DNA of 64,000 nucleotides. Origin: Bacteroidota bacterium. Lineage in GTDB: Bacteria; Bacteroidota; Bacteroidia; Bacteroidales; JACABE01. The notes below the pieces were generated by a model that was not told the DNA's origin, searched no databases, and saw nothing but the letters and a program-made list of their open reading frames with translations. This document shows, piece after piece, positions 53,729 to 62,283 of this stretch; the stretch's first letter is position 1, and every line of letters starts with the position of its first letter. The position numbers and the translations under genes were made by a program. The stretch covers positions 9,642-73,641 of the forward strand of contig JACABE010000008.1 in NCBI GenBank assembly GCA_013377005.1, given 5' to 3'.

Positions 53729-55060
53729 TCATTTTTTTAATTTTTCATTTTCTTTATCCAAAGTAAACTTAATAGGTAAATTAAACTGAACTCTTACTAC
53801 TTTTCCGTTTTGCATTCCAGCCTTCCATTTATTAGTCATCATTTTAACTACTCTTATAGCTTCATCGTCAAGTAATGGGTTTGCACTTCTGATAACTTTT
53901 ACATCCGAAACTTCGCCATTAATTTCTACAACGAATGAGACATACACAGTCCCTTCAATGCCTTTTTCTTTAGCTTCTTGAGGATATTTAACGTTATCTA
54001 TAATATGTTTCATCATTGCTTCTTGTCCTCCAATAAACTCAGGAACTATTTCCACAACTGTGTAAACTTCTTTTTGAGCATTTTTAGCTTTCGGTTTTTG
54101 TTGTAATCTATTTAAAACAAAATTACTTTTAGTAGAAGCGACAGGAGTAAATAGTGTGTTGATTTTTTTTGAATCTATTCCGTTTTTTACAATAATAAAA
54201 GCTTTTTCGGCTTTTAAAGAAGGAAATAAACATAAAAGAATAAACATTGGTATTATTAGCAAATATTTTGCCAACGATATACCTTGTGATTTTGATTTTG
54301 TCATCATGATAATACGTTTTTTTATTAATGAATTAAAATTATTTTCTGGTGTTAGAAGCTTTACACCTGTTGCAACTGAAAGTAAAAGCGACTGATAACC
54401 TTGTTTTTCATATCCCAGATTGATTACACTTTGGTCGGCAATGTATTCGTGTACTTCACGTATTGAAGTACGATACCACCAAACAATAGGATTAAACCAA
54501 TGTAAAATACAAACTACTTCAACAAGCAAAATATCAATTGTATGGCATTGTTTCACATGAACTTGCTCATGAGCAATAATTTTCTCAATGTCACTTAAAT
54601 TGCATTTTAGGTTGATGAAGATTAAATTAAAAAATGAAAAAGAGGGATGATCATCCGTATATATGTGGTTAGAAATTGCTCGATTAGATGCTGATTTTAA
54701 ATACAAACGTATAATTTGCATAATTTGAATCAATAGTCTGATAAATAAAATAGCAACAACTACAACATAAATGCTTATAATAATTAACAACCAATTAATT
54801 ACAGAGTTTTCTTTAGCAGAAATAACAATTGGATTTAAGGCAATTTCCTGTAAAGTAGTTGCTTGCGAGATATTATTGATAGGAATTGTGTAAACTGTTT
54901 GCAAAAAAGGAAAAAACAAAACTGAACTTACGATTGAAACTAACAAGAAAATCCTGTTTAATACAAAATAAGTCTCATTTTTAAAAGTTAAGCGATAAAA
55001 AATGATCAATAAACTTAAAAGCAAAGTTGATTTTATAAGATAAAAAATGAAAGTTTCCAT
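53729..55060 (-). CDS. BlaR1-like M56 metallopeptidase with TonB C-terminal domain
   Basis: 443 residues. Several membrane helices (~5-20, 33-55, 88-110) precede an M56 peptidase domain with zinc motif HEQVH (164-168) and Glu205 in REVHEYIAD. A further helix (~260-285) leads to a C-terminal TonB-type domain (~345-438; VKYPQEAKEKGIEGTVYVSF, VIRSANPLLDDEAI). It should sense an envelope signal and inactivate the BlaI-type repressor encoded 7 bp upstream. No beta-lactamase gene is nearby, so the signal need not be a beta-lactam. Confidence 0.92.
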   Translation of the reverse strand: METFIFYLIKSTLLLSLLIIFYRLTFKNETYFVLNRIFLLVSIVSSVLFFPFLQTVYTIPINNISQATTLQEIALNPIVISAKENSVINWLLIIISIYVVVVAILFIRLLIQIMQIIRLYLKSASNRAISNHIYTDDHPSFSFFNLIFINLKCNLSDIEKIIAHEQVHVKQCHTIDILLVEVVCILHWFNPIVWWYRTSIREVHEYIADQSVINLGYEKQGYQSLLLSVATGVKLLTPENNFNSLIKKRIIMMTKSKSQGISLAKYLLIIPMFILLCLFPSLKAEKAFIIVKNGIDSKKINTLFTPVASTKSNFVLNRLQQKPKAKNAQKEVYTVVEIVPEFIGGQEAMMKHIIDNVKYPQEAKEKGIEGTVYVSFVVEINGEVSDVKVIRSANPLLDDEAIRVVKMMTNKWKAGMQNGKVVRVQFNLPIKFTLDKENEKLKK

Positions 55061-55067
55061 AATTGTA

Positions 55068-55442
55068 TCATTTTTTTTGTTTGATAATTTCTTGATCTAC
55101 TATACTTTTTAACTCTTCAAGTTCTTTGAGTGATAATTTTTTTTCTTCGGCAAAAAAAGACACCAATTGGCGAAAAGAATTGCTAAAATAATTTTTCACT
55201 ACACCACCCATCAATTCTTTACGATAGTCCTCTTTGGCAATCAAAGGATAATATTGATGAGTTTTTCCGTAAGCTATATAACCTACAAATCCTTTTTTTT
55301 CTAGTATTCTAACGATAGTTGAGACAGTATTATATGCTGGTTTAGGTTCTTCCATGCGTTCGAGAATATCTTTTACGAATCCTTGCTTGATTTCCCAAAT
55401 CAGTTGCATTACCTGTTCTTCTGCTTTTGTTAATTCTTTCAT
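55068..55442 (-). CDS. BlaI/MecI/CopY family repressor
   Basis: 124 residues. Winged-helix DNA-binding domain (LTKAEEQVMQLIWEIKQGFV, YNTVSTIVRILEKKGFV) and a C-terminal dimerisation helix region ending in basic residues. In the BlaI family the partner peptidase triggers cleavage at the domain boundary. First gene of the pair. Two identical dyads in its promoter are the likely operators. Confidence 0.95.
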   Translation of the reverse strand: MKELTKAEEQVMQLIWEIKQGFVKDILERMEEPKPAYNTVSTIVRILEKKGFVGYIAYGKTHQYYPLIAKEDYRKELMGGVVKNYFSNSFRQLVSFFAEEKKLSLKELEELKSIVDQEIIKQKK

Positions 55443-55602
55443 TTATTTATATATTTTAAAACTACTGAAAAAGTTATTTTTAGAATATTCCAATATAATA
55501 TTTTTACTCAAGTTTTGCCAATGGAATATCCATGATATTTTCATCTCACTTGGTATCCTTAAGAACATGGACATTTCATTATTTTAAAATAAAACTTCGA
55601 CA

Positions 55603-55633
55603 CAAAGATACAACTAGAAACATAGTTATACAA
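55603..55633 (-). promoter_or_regulatory. Promoter of the BlaI-BlaR1 operon
   Basis: Minus strand: TTG (55631-55633), 20-bp spacer, TATCTTTG (55603-55610). It gives a leader of about 155 nt. Confidence 0.65.
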
Positions 55634-55648
55634 CTATTATTTTAGTTA
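55611..55648. promoter_or_regulatory. Twin dyad operators, ACAACTA-N6-TAGTTAT
   Basis: The inverted repeat AACTA-N6-TAGTT occurs at 55612-55627 and again at 55632-55647, exactly 20 bp apart, each within ACAACTA-N6-TAGTTA(T). The first fills the -7/-33 spacer and the second covers the -33 element. Confidence 0.7.
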
Positions 55649-55779
55649 TTTTGTTAAAAATAAAATTATATTTTATATATATTTGAATTTATGATATTTA
55701 AATACACACTTTCTGTTGAAGTGATATTTTTAACGTTTAAATAAAATTTTGTATCGGAAAGGAGGTTTATTTAATCGGA

Positions 55780-56421
55780 CTATATAATCAATCGAAATTC
55801 TTTATCAAACAAATCAGTAATATCTTCATTATTTGTTAAATGATGGGTTACAATACCTAAATTTTCTGCTGCATTAATATGCTGAATAGAATCATCAATA
55901 AACAAGGTTTCTTCAGGAATAATTTGTTGCTCTGCTAAAACAAACTCAAAAATTTCTTTGTTTGGTTTTCGCATCTTAATTTCATGAGAAAAATAAGCTT
56001 TCTCAAAAATTTCATTAAAATATTTATATCCATATTTTTGTAAATAAGTAAAATAAATATCATAATGTATTTTATTGGTATTACTCAAAAGGTATGTTCT
56101 GTATTTAGTTTTCAACTCTATTAATAATAAAATTCTCTTTTCGGGTAAATCAAGAATAATCTTATTCCAAGCATAATCAATACGTTCGTCACTAAAATTT
56201 CTTTTGGAAATCTTTCTAATCCCATCTCTGAATTCCTGTGGTGTAATCAATCCAATTTCTAAATTATCAAACAATTGATTTTGTGAAGCTTTTGAGTATA
56301 AATTTTCTAAATTATCAAATCCAATTTCTTTAAAAGCTTCTACTGTAAGTTGATAATCAATATTTAAAACAACTCCACCAAAATCAAAGATGATGTTTTT
56401 TATCTTTTCTATGTTTTGCAT
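55780..56421 (-). CDS. HAD superfamily phosphatase (subfamily IA)
   Basis: 213 residues. Motif I IIFDFGGVVLNID (nucleophile Asp13), motif II YLLSNTNKIHYDIYF, a motif III lysine near KMRKPNKEIFEF and the acidic motif IV FIDDSIQHINAAENLG. These sugar-phosphate or nucleotide phosphatases resemble YihX; the substrate is unknown. It is divergent from the tRNA gene. Confidence 0.92.
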   Translation of the reverse strand: MQNIEKIKNIIFDFGGVVLNIDYQLTVEAFKEIGFDNLENLYSKASQNQLFDNLEIGLITPQEFRDGIRKISKRNFSDERIDYAWNKIILDLPEKRILLLIELKTKYRTYLLSNTNKIHYDIYFTYLQKYGYKYFNEIFEKAYFSHEIKMRKPNKEIFEFVLAEQQIIPEETLFIDDSIQHINAAENLGIVTHHLTNNEDITDLFDKEFRLII

Positions 56422-56438
56422 TATTTTTTAAAATTAAA

Positions 56439-56469
56439 TTTGGTATTTATACACAATTTCGTAATTTTG
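56439..56469 (+). promoter_or_regulatory. Promoter of the tRNA gene
   Basis: TTTG (56439-56442), 19-bp spacer, TAATTTTG (56462-56469), 26 bp before the tRNA. Confidence 0.65.
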
Positions 56470-56495
56470 CAAGCTCAAAAATAGCTACTGCTATT

Positions 56496-56569
56496 GGTCC
56501 TATAGCTCAGTTGGTTAGAGCAACTGACTCATAATCAGTAGGCCCCTGGTTCAAGTCCAGGTGGGACCA
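56496..56569 (+). tRNA. tRNA with anticodon CAT (Met, possibly Ile2)
   Basis: Cloverleaf folds fully: acceptor GGTCCTA/TGGGACC, D arm GCTC...GAGC, anticodon stem ACTGA/TCAGT with loop CTCATAA (anticodon 56530-56532), T arm CCTGG/CCAGG around TTCAAGT. Discriminator base A; CCA is not encoded. Elongator Met is the default call, but CAT could be lysidine-modified to read Ile ATA, and the T arm resembles tRNA-Ile2. Confidence 0.92.
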
Positions 56570-56573
56570 CAAC

Positions 56574-56602
56574 AAAAAGACGCTTGTATAAGCGTCTTTT
56601 TT
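56574..56602 (+). terminator. Terminator after the tRNA
   Basis: Stem GACGCTT/AAGCGTC (56579-56585, 56590-56596), 4-nt loop, A-run before and T-run after. Confidence 0.88.
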
Positions 56603-56662
56603 ATTATTAGTAATTTGTTTTACAATATTTTAGATTAAACATCTGCAATCATCTATTTTGAT

Positions 56663-57361
56663 TTATTTTTTATCATAATCAACTTCTTGAGCAGCTTTGC
56701 CTTTTTCATCGAAAAATTTCCATTTCCCTGCTTCTTTTCCATTGCGATAAAAACCTTCGTAACGTTTTTGTCCGTTTTCGTACCAAACATTTCGAATACT
56801 GTCGTTTACTCCATTTTTATAATAACCTTCGCTCCATAGGTTTCCACTTTCGTACCAATAACTCCATTTACCTTCTCTTTGATTTTTTAAAGACGTACCT
56901 ACCATTTGAATTTTATAACTTGGGTAAAAAAACAATTCTGAAGTCATTTTTTCATTTAATTTAGTATAGATTACATGATAAGGAGAGCCATTCGGATAAA
57001 TTTCAGTAACAGAAATATTGCTTGAAGATTCTATATAAGATTTTTTATCTGGTTTTAATATTTCCCACTTTTGTAAGGCAATATTTGAAGTTATTTCAGT
57101 TTCAGCAAACTTATTGCCAGCTTCGTACCAGTATGTCCATTTGCCTGATCTTACCCCATTTTCAAATAAACCTTTATACATTTCTTTTTGGCTCTGATAA
57201 TAGCCAACTTCTCTAACTTTTATCTTAATACCCTCTTTCTTTTTAAAATATGTAACTACTTTAGGTTTACCATCTGGATATTTTTCGGTTACTTCCTTTA
57301 TTTCACCAGTACAAGCTGACAATGTAAAAATTGTCATTAATAAAACTATTATTCTTCTCAT
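56663..57361 (-). CDS. YwqK/MORN-repeat lipoprotein
   Basis: 232 residues from the ATG at 57361, which gives a lipoprotein signal (LSAC lipobox, Cys17); the longer frame begins with TTG and spoils it. The mature part is made of about six beta-hairpin repeats of the form GxW-xYWYESGN-x-EGYYKNG, e.g. GKWSYWYESGNLWSEGYYKN. This is the YwqK family, annotated in some databases as antitoxin; in Bacteroidota these are mostly surface lipoproteins of unknown role. Confidence 0.9.
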   Translation of the reverse strand: MRRIIVLLMTIFTLSACTGEIKEVTEKYPDGKPKVVTYFKKKEGIKIKVREVGYYQSQKEMYKGLFENGVRSGKWTYWYEAGNKFAETEITSNIALQKWEILKPDKKSYIESSSNISVTEIYPNGSPYHVIYTKLNEKMTSELFFYPSYKIQMVGTSLKNQREGKWSYWYESGNLWSEGYYKNGVNDSIRNVWYENGQKRYEGFYRNGKEAGKWKFFDEKGKAAQEVDYDKK

Positions 57362-57449
57362 GATATGGAAATTTGACGGCAAAGTTATTGAAAAAAACCG
57401 AAAAAAATTCTTAAAAAAACTTACATAAAATTTGATCTGTTAAATTATG

Positions 57450-57479
57450 TTGTTGCTTTCAAAACTTCAATTATCTTTG
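57450..57479 (+). promoter_or_regulatory. Promoter of the split gene at 57571
   Basis: TTG (57450-57452), 19-bp spacer, TATCTTTG (57472-57479). An intact promoter in front of an interrupted gene. Confidence 0.55.
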
Positions 57480-57570
57480 CCTGAAAATCTATTGAATTAT
57501 ATTTTCAAGCGATTTCAAAAATATCAGTGTGTATATTTCTATTTCTAATGATTCAATTTAACTATCAAAT

Positions 57571-58539
57571 ATGAAAAATAATCTTTACTTATTGCTGGTC
57601 AGTCTGATATTTTTTTTAAATTCATCTATTTGTATTGCTCAATTCTCTAAATCAGACAGTTTTTCAAAAGAGAAAAAAAAGCTCACGAATGCTACACTTT
57701 ATGTTGCAATAGATCAGGAAGTAAATGATAACAATGCAACTTATGCAAAAATATTCGAGGAATACTGGAAATATTCTAAAATAGTCATTATTGACCCTAA
57801 AGATATAGGGAATTATCTTGATGAAGGTAACTACTTTTTCACTTTATCAGTAATCTATGAAAAAGGCTTTGATTTTGAAAAACCAGCAGCATTCCTTTTT
57901 TTTAGATATAATTTATGGACACCTAACCCTTCTTATCTTAAAAAGATAAAACGAAAAAATGACCCAGACATGGAAATTGATTTTAGCAGTTTAGCCTGGA
58001 CCATTGCATCTATAGACCTTGTTTTCGATAAATCAGCATCCTTTAAAGTAGAAGACGTTTTAAAAGGAGAATATTTTGGCAATGGATATCCTTTATATAC
58101 AGGAACTGGTATTTTTTAAAATTATATCCAGGGCTTTCAAATGTTTTTAGATGATACAAAAAGTCATTATTTCAGAACAATTACAAATGTCAACAAAAGT
58201 GAAATCAAAAAACTTAGAAATGAAATTTTATATGTTCCTTCTTCGATTTTAGTTGATAATTCAGGCATCACTTTTAATAATTACAAAAAGAATAAAAAAC
58301 CACCCTTGAAAGCGAATACAATATTTGCACGTTATATTGGAAAATATAAAGTAATTAGTATTAAAGAGCTGAATGAAAAAATCATGGAAAGTGAAGAGCC
58401 CATTTATTATATCAGTCAACCCGATCAAGTAACTATTACCAATAGCAAAACAGGAGAAATCATTTTCGGGCAATCAATGGTTTCCATCTCCACTGCATTG
58501 AATGAATTGATGGATATTATGGAAGAAGATGACAAATAG
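57571..58539 (+). pseudogene. Exported protein of unknown function, interrupted by an in-frame stop
   Basis: Two open segments, 57571-58119 (182 residues) and 58141-58539 (132 residues), lie in the same reading frame and are separated only by a TAA at 58117-58119 and seven sense codons. Read through, they would give one protein of about 322 residues with a cleavable signal peptide (MKNNLYLLLVSLIF, then FLNSSICIAQ). One base change (TAA to AAA) would restore the frame as GIFKNYIQGF. No family was recognised. It may be a recent nonsense mutation, a sequencing error next to the run of T, or two separate small proteins; the first is favoured because the second half has no signal peptide or promoter of its own. 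Confidence 0.7.
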
Positions 58540-58540
58540 T

Positions 58541-61150
58541 CTAAAAAAGTTTGAGCAACTGCTCCCCTATTCCAATTTTATAACCATTGGATAAATAAAT
58601 AATTTCTCCTTTTTCGTTTACAACTATAATTAGTGGGAGATTTTCAGCAAATTTTAATTTTGTTGTGGTTTCAATTTCTTTCAATACATCATTTTTATCA
58701 TTTACCAGCAAGGATTGTTTTGGCATTTCGTTGATTAGCTGATTATCAAAAGTTTTATCAAAATTACGAGGAAGTATAAAAATCATATTCCCATCCCATT
58801 TTTCGAAATTCGTTTTTAGTTTACTGATGTCAACCAAAGCATGTTTAGTGGGTTCTTTGCCTGGCTCCAGCCATATTAAAATGCTATATTTATCTTTAAC
58901 CTGTTGATAATTGAATGATTTATGTGTATTGTAATTTTCAAATTCAACATTATCATTAATCTTTCCAAATACTTTAGCTGCTTGTTTTGACTTGCGAAGT
59001 TTTATAGGTAAATCTATTGTTTGATTTGGCTTTAGTATAAAAAAACGCAAAGATGCCATTACTGCACCATCTTGTTTGCGATTACCTGTAACTAAAAGAT
59101 AATCGCCAGATTCAACATTTATTTGACAAGGAAATGTTTTCAGGCGATTGTCCATTTCGTAATCCAGTGTATAATATTTACCATTTTTAAATTTCTCAAT
59201 ACTATAATGAGTTGAATATTCAGGAATTATCATTCCATTACTGGTATCGCTTTGAAGAACAATCGTTGATTTTGAAGCTGTATTTTCATCTTTCTTCTCA
59301 AAAACCTGATTGTTCCAACCATTCCAGTCGTAATACTGAGGAATTTTAGTAGCAGGTTCCAATCGGGCAGGAATACCCAAGCTTCTGCAAATAGCCACAA
59401 ACAAAAGATCTCTTGAAGCAGCATCGGTAATACTCAATTCTAAGGAAGCTCTTGGTGTGATAGGTAAACGGTAGTAATTGGCAGAATTGTCTATTTTAAT
59501 ATTCGTCAATATCCAATCAGCAATTTGCATAGCGTTCATTTCTTTTTTAGCTGAAAACTTCGCCTGAATAAAGCTTTTGTAAGGCTTTATCATCTCATCT
59601 CCGATTCTTGGATTGATGATATATTCTACATTCACGGAAGTGTCATATTTATCGGAGAGTTGAGCATTGTATAAATGATCAAACAGAACATCCACTGTTA
59701 CATCATGTAAATCTTTATCGGAAATTGCTTCTAATAAAGGCAGACATAAATATTTATATTCTGATTTTGTTTGATTCAAGAAAAATTGTATTTCAAGGCC
59801 ATTACCTCTGCTTTTTTGTAAAATCATTCTTGTTTCTTCAACGTCTAATCCATTCGTTTTTGCTGTATTGATTGCAGTAAGGCTATCCATAAAAGTATTT
59901 TCATAGGATTTCCGAATACTGTCTTCGTATTTTACACGGTTGTTATTAAGTTCGCGGGTTTGATCGCTTACTATTACTTCAATCTCGCGAGGAATGGGAG
60001 GTGTAATATCCATATCCAGGGAATAATCAGCCCCTGGTTTTTTATCAAGAATAATCGTAACTGTATCTTTATTCTCTACACATACTTTTTCGTAGCCGAA
60101 TTCATTCCCTTTACTCGCCCAGATAAGCAAATCGCCATATCCTGTTTTTAAAGAAGCAAGCCCACTCTTGCCTATTGTTTTTACTGCAATCGGATAGAAT
60201 TCTGCATAATTATACAGCTGAAATTCAACTTGTGCACTATCCACAACCTGATAAATCTTATTGATTACTTTTACATAAATTGTTTTAACAGGTGCATAAT
60301 TTGCGAGTAAATTGATTTTTGTAAAACGTTCATTTTTCTGTAATACTTCTTCATCACCCCAATAATTGCCAAAAACTGTAGTATTGACCATCATACATCT
60401 TTTGGAAGGTGCAGCAAACCACCCTAAGTCCAGATCGGGTTCGGGTTCGCAAGCTCCCAGAAAGTGCCATTTCCCATCTACCCATACTTCCACCCAAGCA
60501 TGATTATCGTCGCTGTGTGCCCAACGGGGTGTATAACATTGGCGAGCAGGAATTCCTACAGACCTCATTGCAGCAACAGTAAAAGTTGATTCTTCACCAC
60601 ATCGCCCCAAGGCATTCTTCACTGTATTCAACGGAGAACTTGTACGTGCATCACAGCCCTGATAAGCCACTTTTTCGTGACACCAGTGATTTACTTCTAA
60701 TGCGGCATCTTTCATGCTCATATGCCTAATTCTATCCTTTAGTTCTTTAAAAAACACAACTCTTGCCGTATCCATATTTTCGTTGTTCACACGACAAGGC
60801 AATACAAAATGCCGGAATATCATTTCCGGTATGTTTTTTCCCCATGAAAATGTAGCTCGTGCTTCAAAAATTGCCTTTACTTGCTGTAAGTAAAAATCGC
60901 CCTGATAATCTGCCAGATCACTCAAGGGCATATAGGCATATAAAAAATACAGCGCTTCGCGTTCCTCCAGACTAAGATTTTGATTAAAAACAGCAAACAA
61001 ATCAACTTCGCGTTTTATAGCCAGTTGTTTTTGTTTTTCAAACATCAACATGGTTTGTTTGCGATATGCCTCATCGGTAATAAAATGTTTTTCTTGAGCA
61101 ATACCAGTAATAGTGCTCAATATAAATGCAATAAACAATATTTTTTTCAA
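58541..61150 (-). CDS. Exported transglutaminase-like protein with thioredoxin-like C-terminus
   Basis: 869 residues, start TTG. Signal peptide (MKKILFIAFILSTITGIAQ). The transglutaminase-like domain has the full triad: Cys184 (LGRCGEES), His217 (DNHAWVEVW) and Asp239 (CEPEPDLD). Then beta-rich regions, a second weaker transglutaminase-like segment (~545-625; DLLFVAICRSLGIPARLEP) without an obvious triad, another beta region, and a C-terminal ~100 residues resembling a thioredoxin-like fold without a CxxC pair. Related large proteins are common in Bacteroidota and may act as periplasmic peptidases. Substrate unknown. Confidence 0.85.
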   Translation of the reverse strand: MKKILFIAFILSTITGIAQEKHFITDEAYRKQTMLMFEKQKQLAIKREVDLFAVFNQNLSLEEREALYFLYAYMPLSDLADYQGDFYLQQVKAIFEARATFSWGKNIPEMIFRHFVLPCRVNNENMDTARVVFFKELKDRIRHMSMKDAALEVNHWCHEKVAYQGCDARTSSPLNTVKNALGRCGEESTFTVAAMRSVGIPARQCYTPRWAHSDDNHAWVEVWVDGKWHFLGACEPEPDLDLGWFAAPSKRCMMVNTTVFGNYWGDEEVLQKNERFTKINLLANYAPVKTIYVKVINKIYQVVDSAQVEFQLYNYAEFYPIAVKTIGKSGLASLKTGYGDLLIWASKGNEFGYEKVCVENKDTVTIILDKKPGADYSLDMDITPPIPREIEVIVSDQTRELNNNRVKYEDSIRKSYENTFMDSLTAINTAKTNGLDVEETRMILQKSRGNGLEIQFFLNQTKSEYKYLCLPLLEAISDKDLHDVTVDVLFDHLYNAQLSDKYDTSVNVEYIINPRIGDEMIKPYKSFIQAKFSAKKEMNAMQIADWILTNIKIDNSANYYRLPITPRASLELSITDAASRDLLFVAICRSLGIPARLEPATKIPQYYDWNGWNNQVFEKKDENTASKSTIVLQSDTSNGMIIPEYSTHYSIEKFKNGKYYTLDYEMDNRLKTFPCQINVESGDYLLVTGNRKQDGAVMASLRFFILKPNQTIDLPIKLRKSKQAAKVFGKINDNVEFENYNTHKSFNYQQVKDKYSILIWLEPGKEPTKHALVDISKLKTNFEKWDGNMIFILPRNFDKTFDNQLINEMPKQSLLVNDKNDVLKEIETTTKLKFAENLPLIIVVNEKGEIIYLSNGYKIGIGEQLLKLF

Positions 61151-61215
61151 AGCTGAAAGATTTAGAAAATGAAGTGGTAAAAGTAAGAATTTTCTTAAAA
61201 CGATTTAGGAAAGAT

Positions 61216-62166
61216 TTATTTTATACCATTTTCTCTTATGGTGTTCAATTCATTGGCACTGAATAATTGTGCCTGAAACAAATTAAGGTATTCTTCAGAA
61301 ACTGATTGGTTAAAAATCATAATATCATCCGAATTAATGGTAATATTAATACCATAATCAGCAAGTATTCTTGCAGGATGCGATTGTAAGTTTTGAACTC
61401 TACAGAGTACAACATTGCTGGTAGGACAAATATTTAAGCGAATATTATTGTTTCTCAACCATTTCATTACATTGGGAGAATTAGAAGCTGCAATACCATG
61501 CTGAACTTCATCAAGTTCTAGTGTTTCTACAGTATATCTTACCGATTCGGCATTACCAAATTCGCCAGCATGAGATTTAAGCTTTAAATGATGACTTTTT
61601 GCAGATTTATAAATTGGAATATAGTTTTTTGAATCTTTTGCTAATTCATCACCATAAAGGTCAATAGATTTAAAATATCCACTTTCAATACATGGATAAA
61701 TACAAGATTCAATATCTGAAATTTTTAGATTTCTACTTAAACCTATTTCGGGATAATATAGTATTTCCGGAGCTTCGTCCTGATGAATCTGTTTTAACAA
61801 CTTAACAAATCCGATTTCTTTATCTGTAAATAAGTTAACAAATAAGCAATCCACACTCATTTCTAATTTTTGGATACCATCTTGCTTAGCATGTTTGAAT
61901 GCAAGTCTTAAAGAAGTTTCTAAACCTTTTAAGCTTACGATATGCTCACGTAAATTATGGATAATATAATTATCCATTTCGGCAATATCTTTAAGTGATA
62001 AAGGCGGTGGTAAAATCTTTTGTCCAATAGTTTTTTCAAAATCGCTCAATCGACTACCTAAAGGGGCATGGTTATGCAAATCACTTTTGGGAACACTTGA
62101 CAGCAAGGCTAAATCAGAATCTTGCAGCGCTTTTAGAAATTGCTTAGAATTATCTGTTATTTGCAT
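61216..62166 (-). CDS. Adenosine deaminase family protein
   Basis: 316 residues. Zinc-site motif SDLHNH (28-33), then SHAGEFG with the catalytic region, DEVQHGIAAS and the metal Asp in INSDDIMIF. It deaminates adenosine or a related base or nucleoside. It is somewhat shorter than the usual ~330-340, and the N-terminal HNHAPLGSRL departs from HLHLDGAL of canonical enzymes, so substrate range is uncertain. Confidence 0.85.
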   Translation of the reverse strand: MQITDNSKQFLKALQDSDLALLSSVPKSDLHNHAPLGSRLSDFEKTIGQKILPPPLSLKDIAEMDNYIIHNLREHIVSLKGLETSLRLAFKHAKQDGIQKLEMSVDCLFVNLFTDKEIGFVKLLKQIHQDEAPEILYYPEIGLSRNLKISDIESCIYPCIESGYFKSIDLYGDELAKDSKNYIPIYKSAKSHHLKLKSHAGEFGNAESVRYTVETLELDEVQHGIAASNSPNVMKWLRNNNIRLNICPTSNVVLCRVQNLQSHPARILADYGINITINSDDIMIFNQSVSEEYLNLFQAQLFSANELNTIRENGIK

Positions 62167-62236
62167 ATATTCTTAGGTTTATTGATTTCTTTAAATAACA
62201 AAATATATTTGCGAAAGTAAAAATTATTCCAAACAA

Positions 62237-62262
62237 AAAAAGCCGGTTTAAATCGGCTTTTT
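62237..62262. terminator. Terminator after infB
   Basis: Stem AAAAAGCCG (62237-62245) with CGGCTTTTT (62254-62262), 8-nt loop. It is symmetrical and lies 22 bp after the infB stop on the minus strand. Confidence 0.85.
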
Positions 62263-62283
62263 AAATTTTTAAAAAAAATTAGC

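Larger units (their letters stand above)
55443..55779. other. Non-coding stretch with BlaI operator region
   Basis: 337 bp. Contains the promoter and two dyads at 55603-55648. The remainder is very AT-rich and holds nothing recognisable; GGAAAGGAGG at 55757-55766 looks like a ribosome-binding site but no forward reading frame follows it. Confidence 0.5.

Noticed and set aside
55757..55766. GGAAAGGAGG as a Shine-Dalgarno site for a small gene
   Set aside because: No forward reading frame of useful length follows, and Bacteroidota rarely use Shine-Dalgarno sequences.
56496..56569. tRNA gene as an integration site
   Set aside because: No integrase, no duplicated 3' tRNA fragment and no island on either side; a terminator follows directly.
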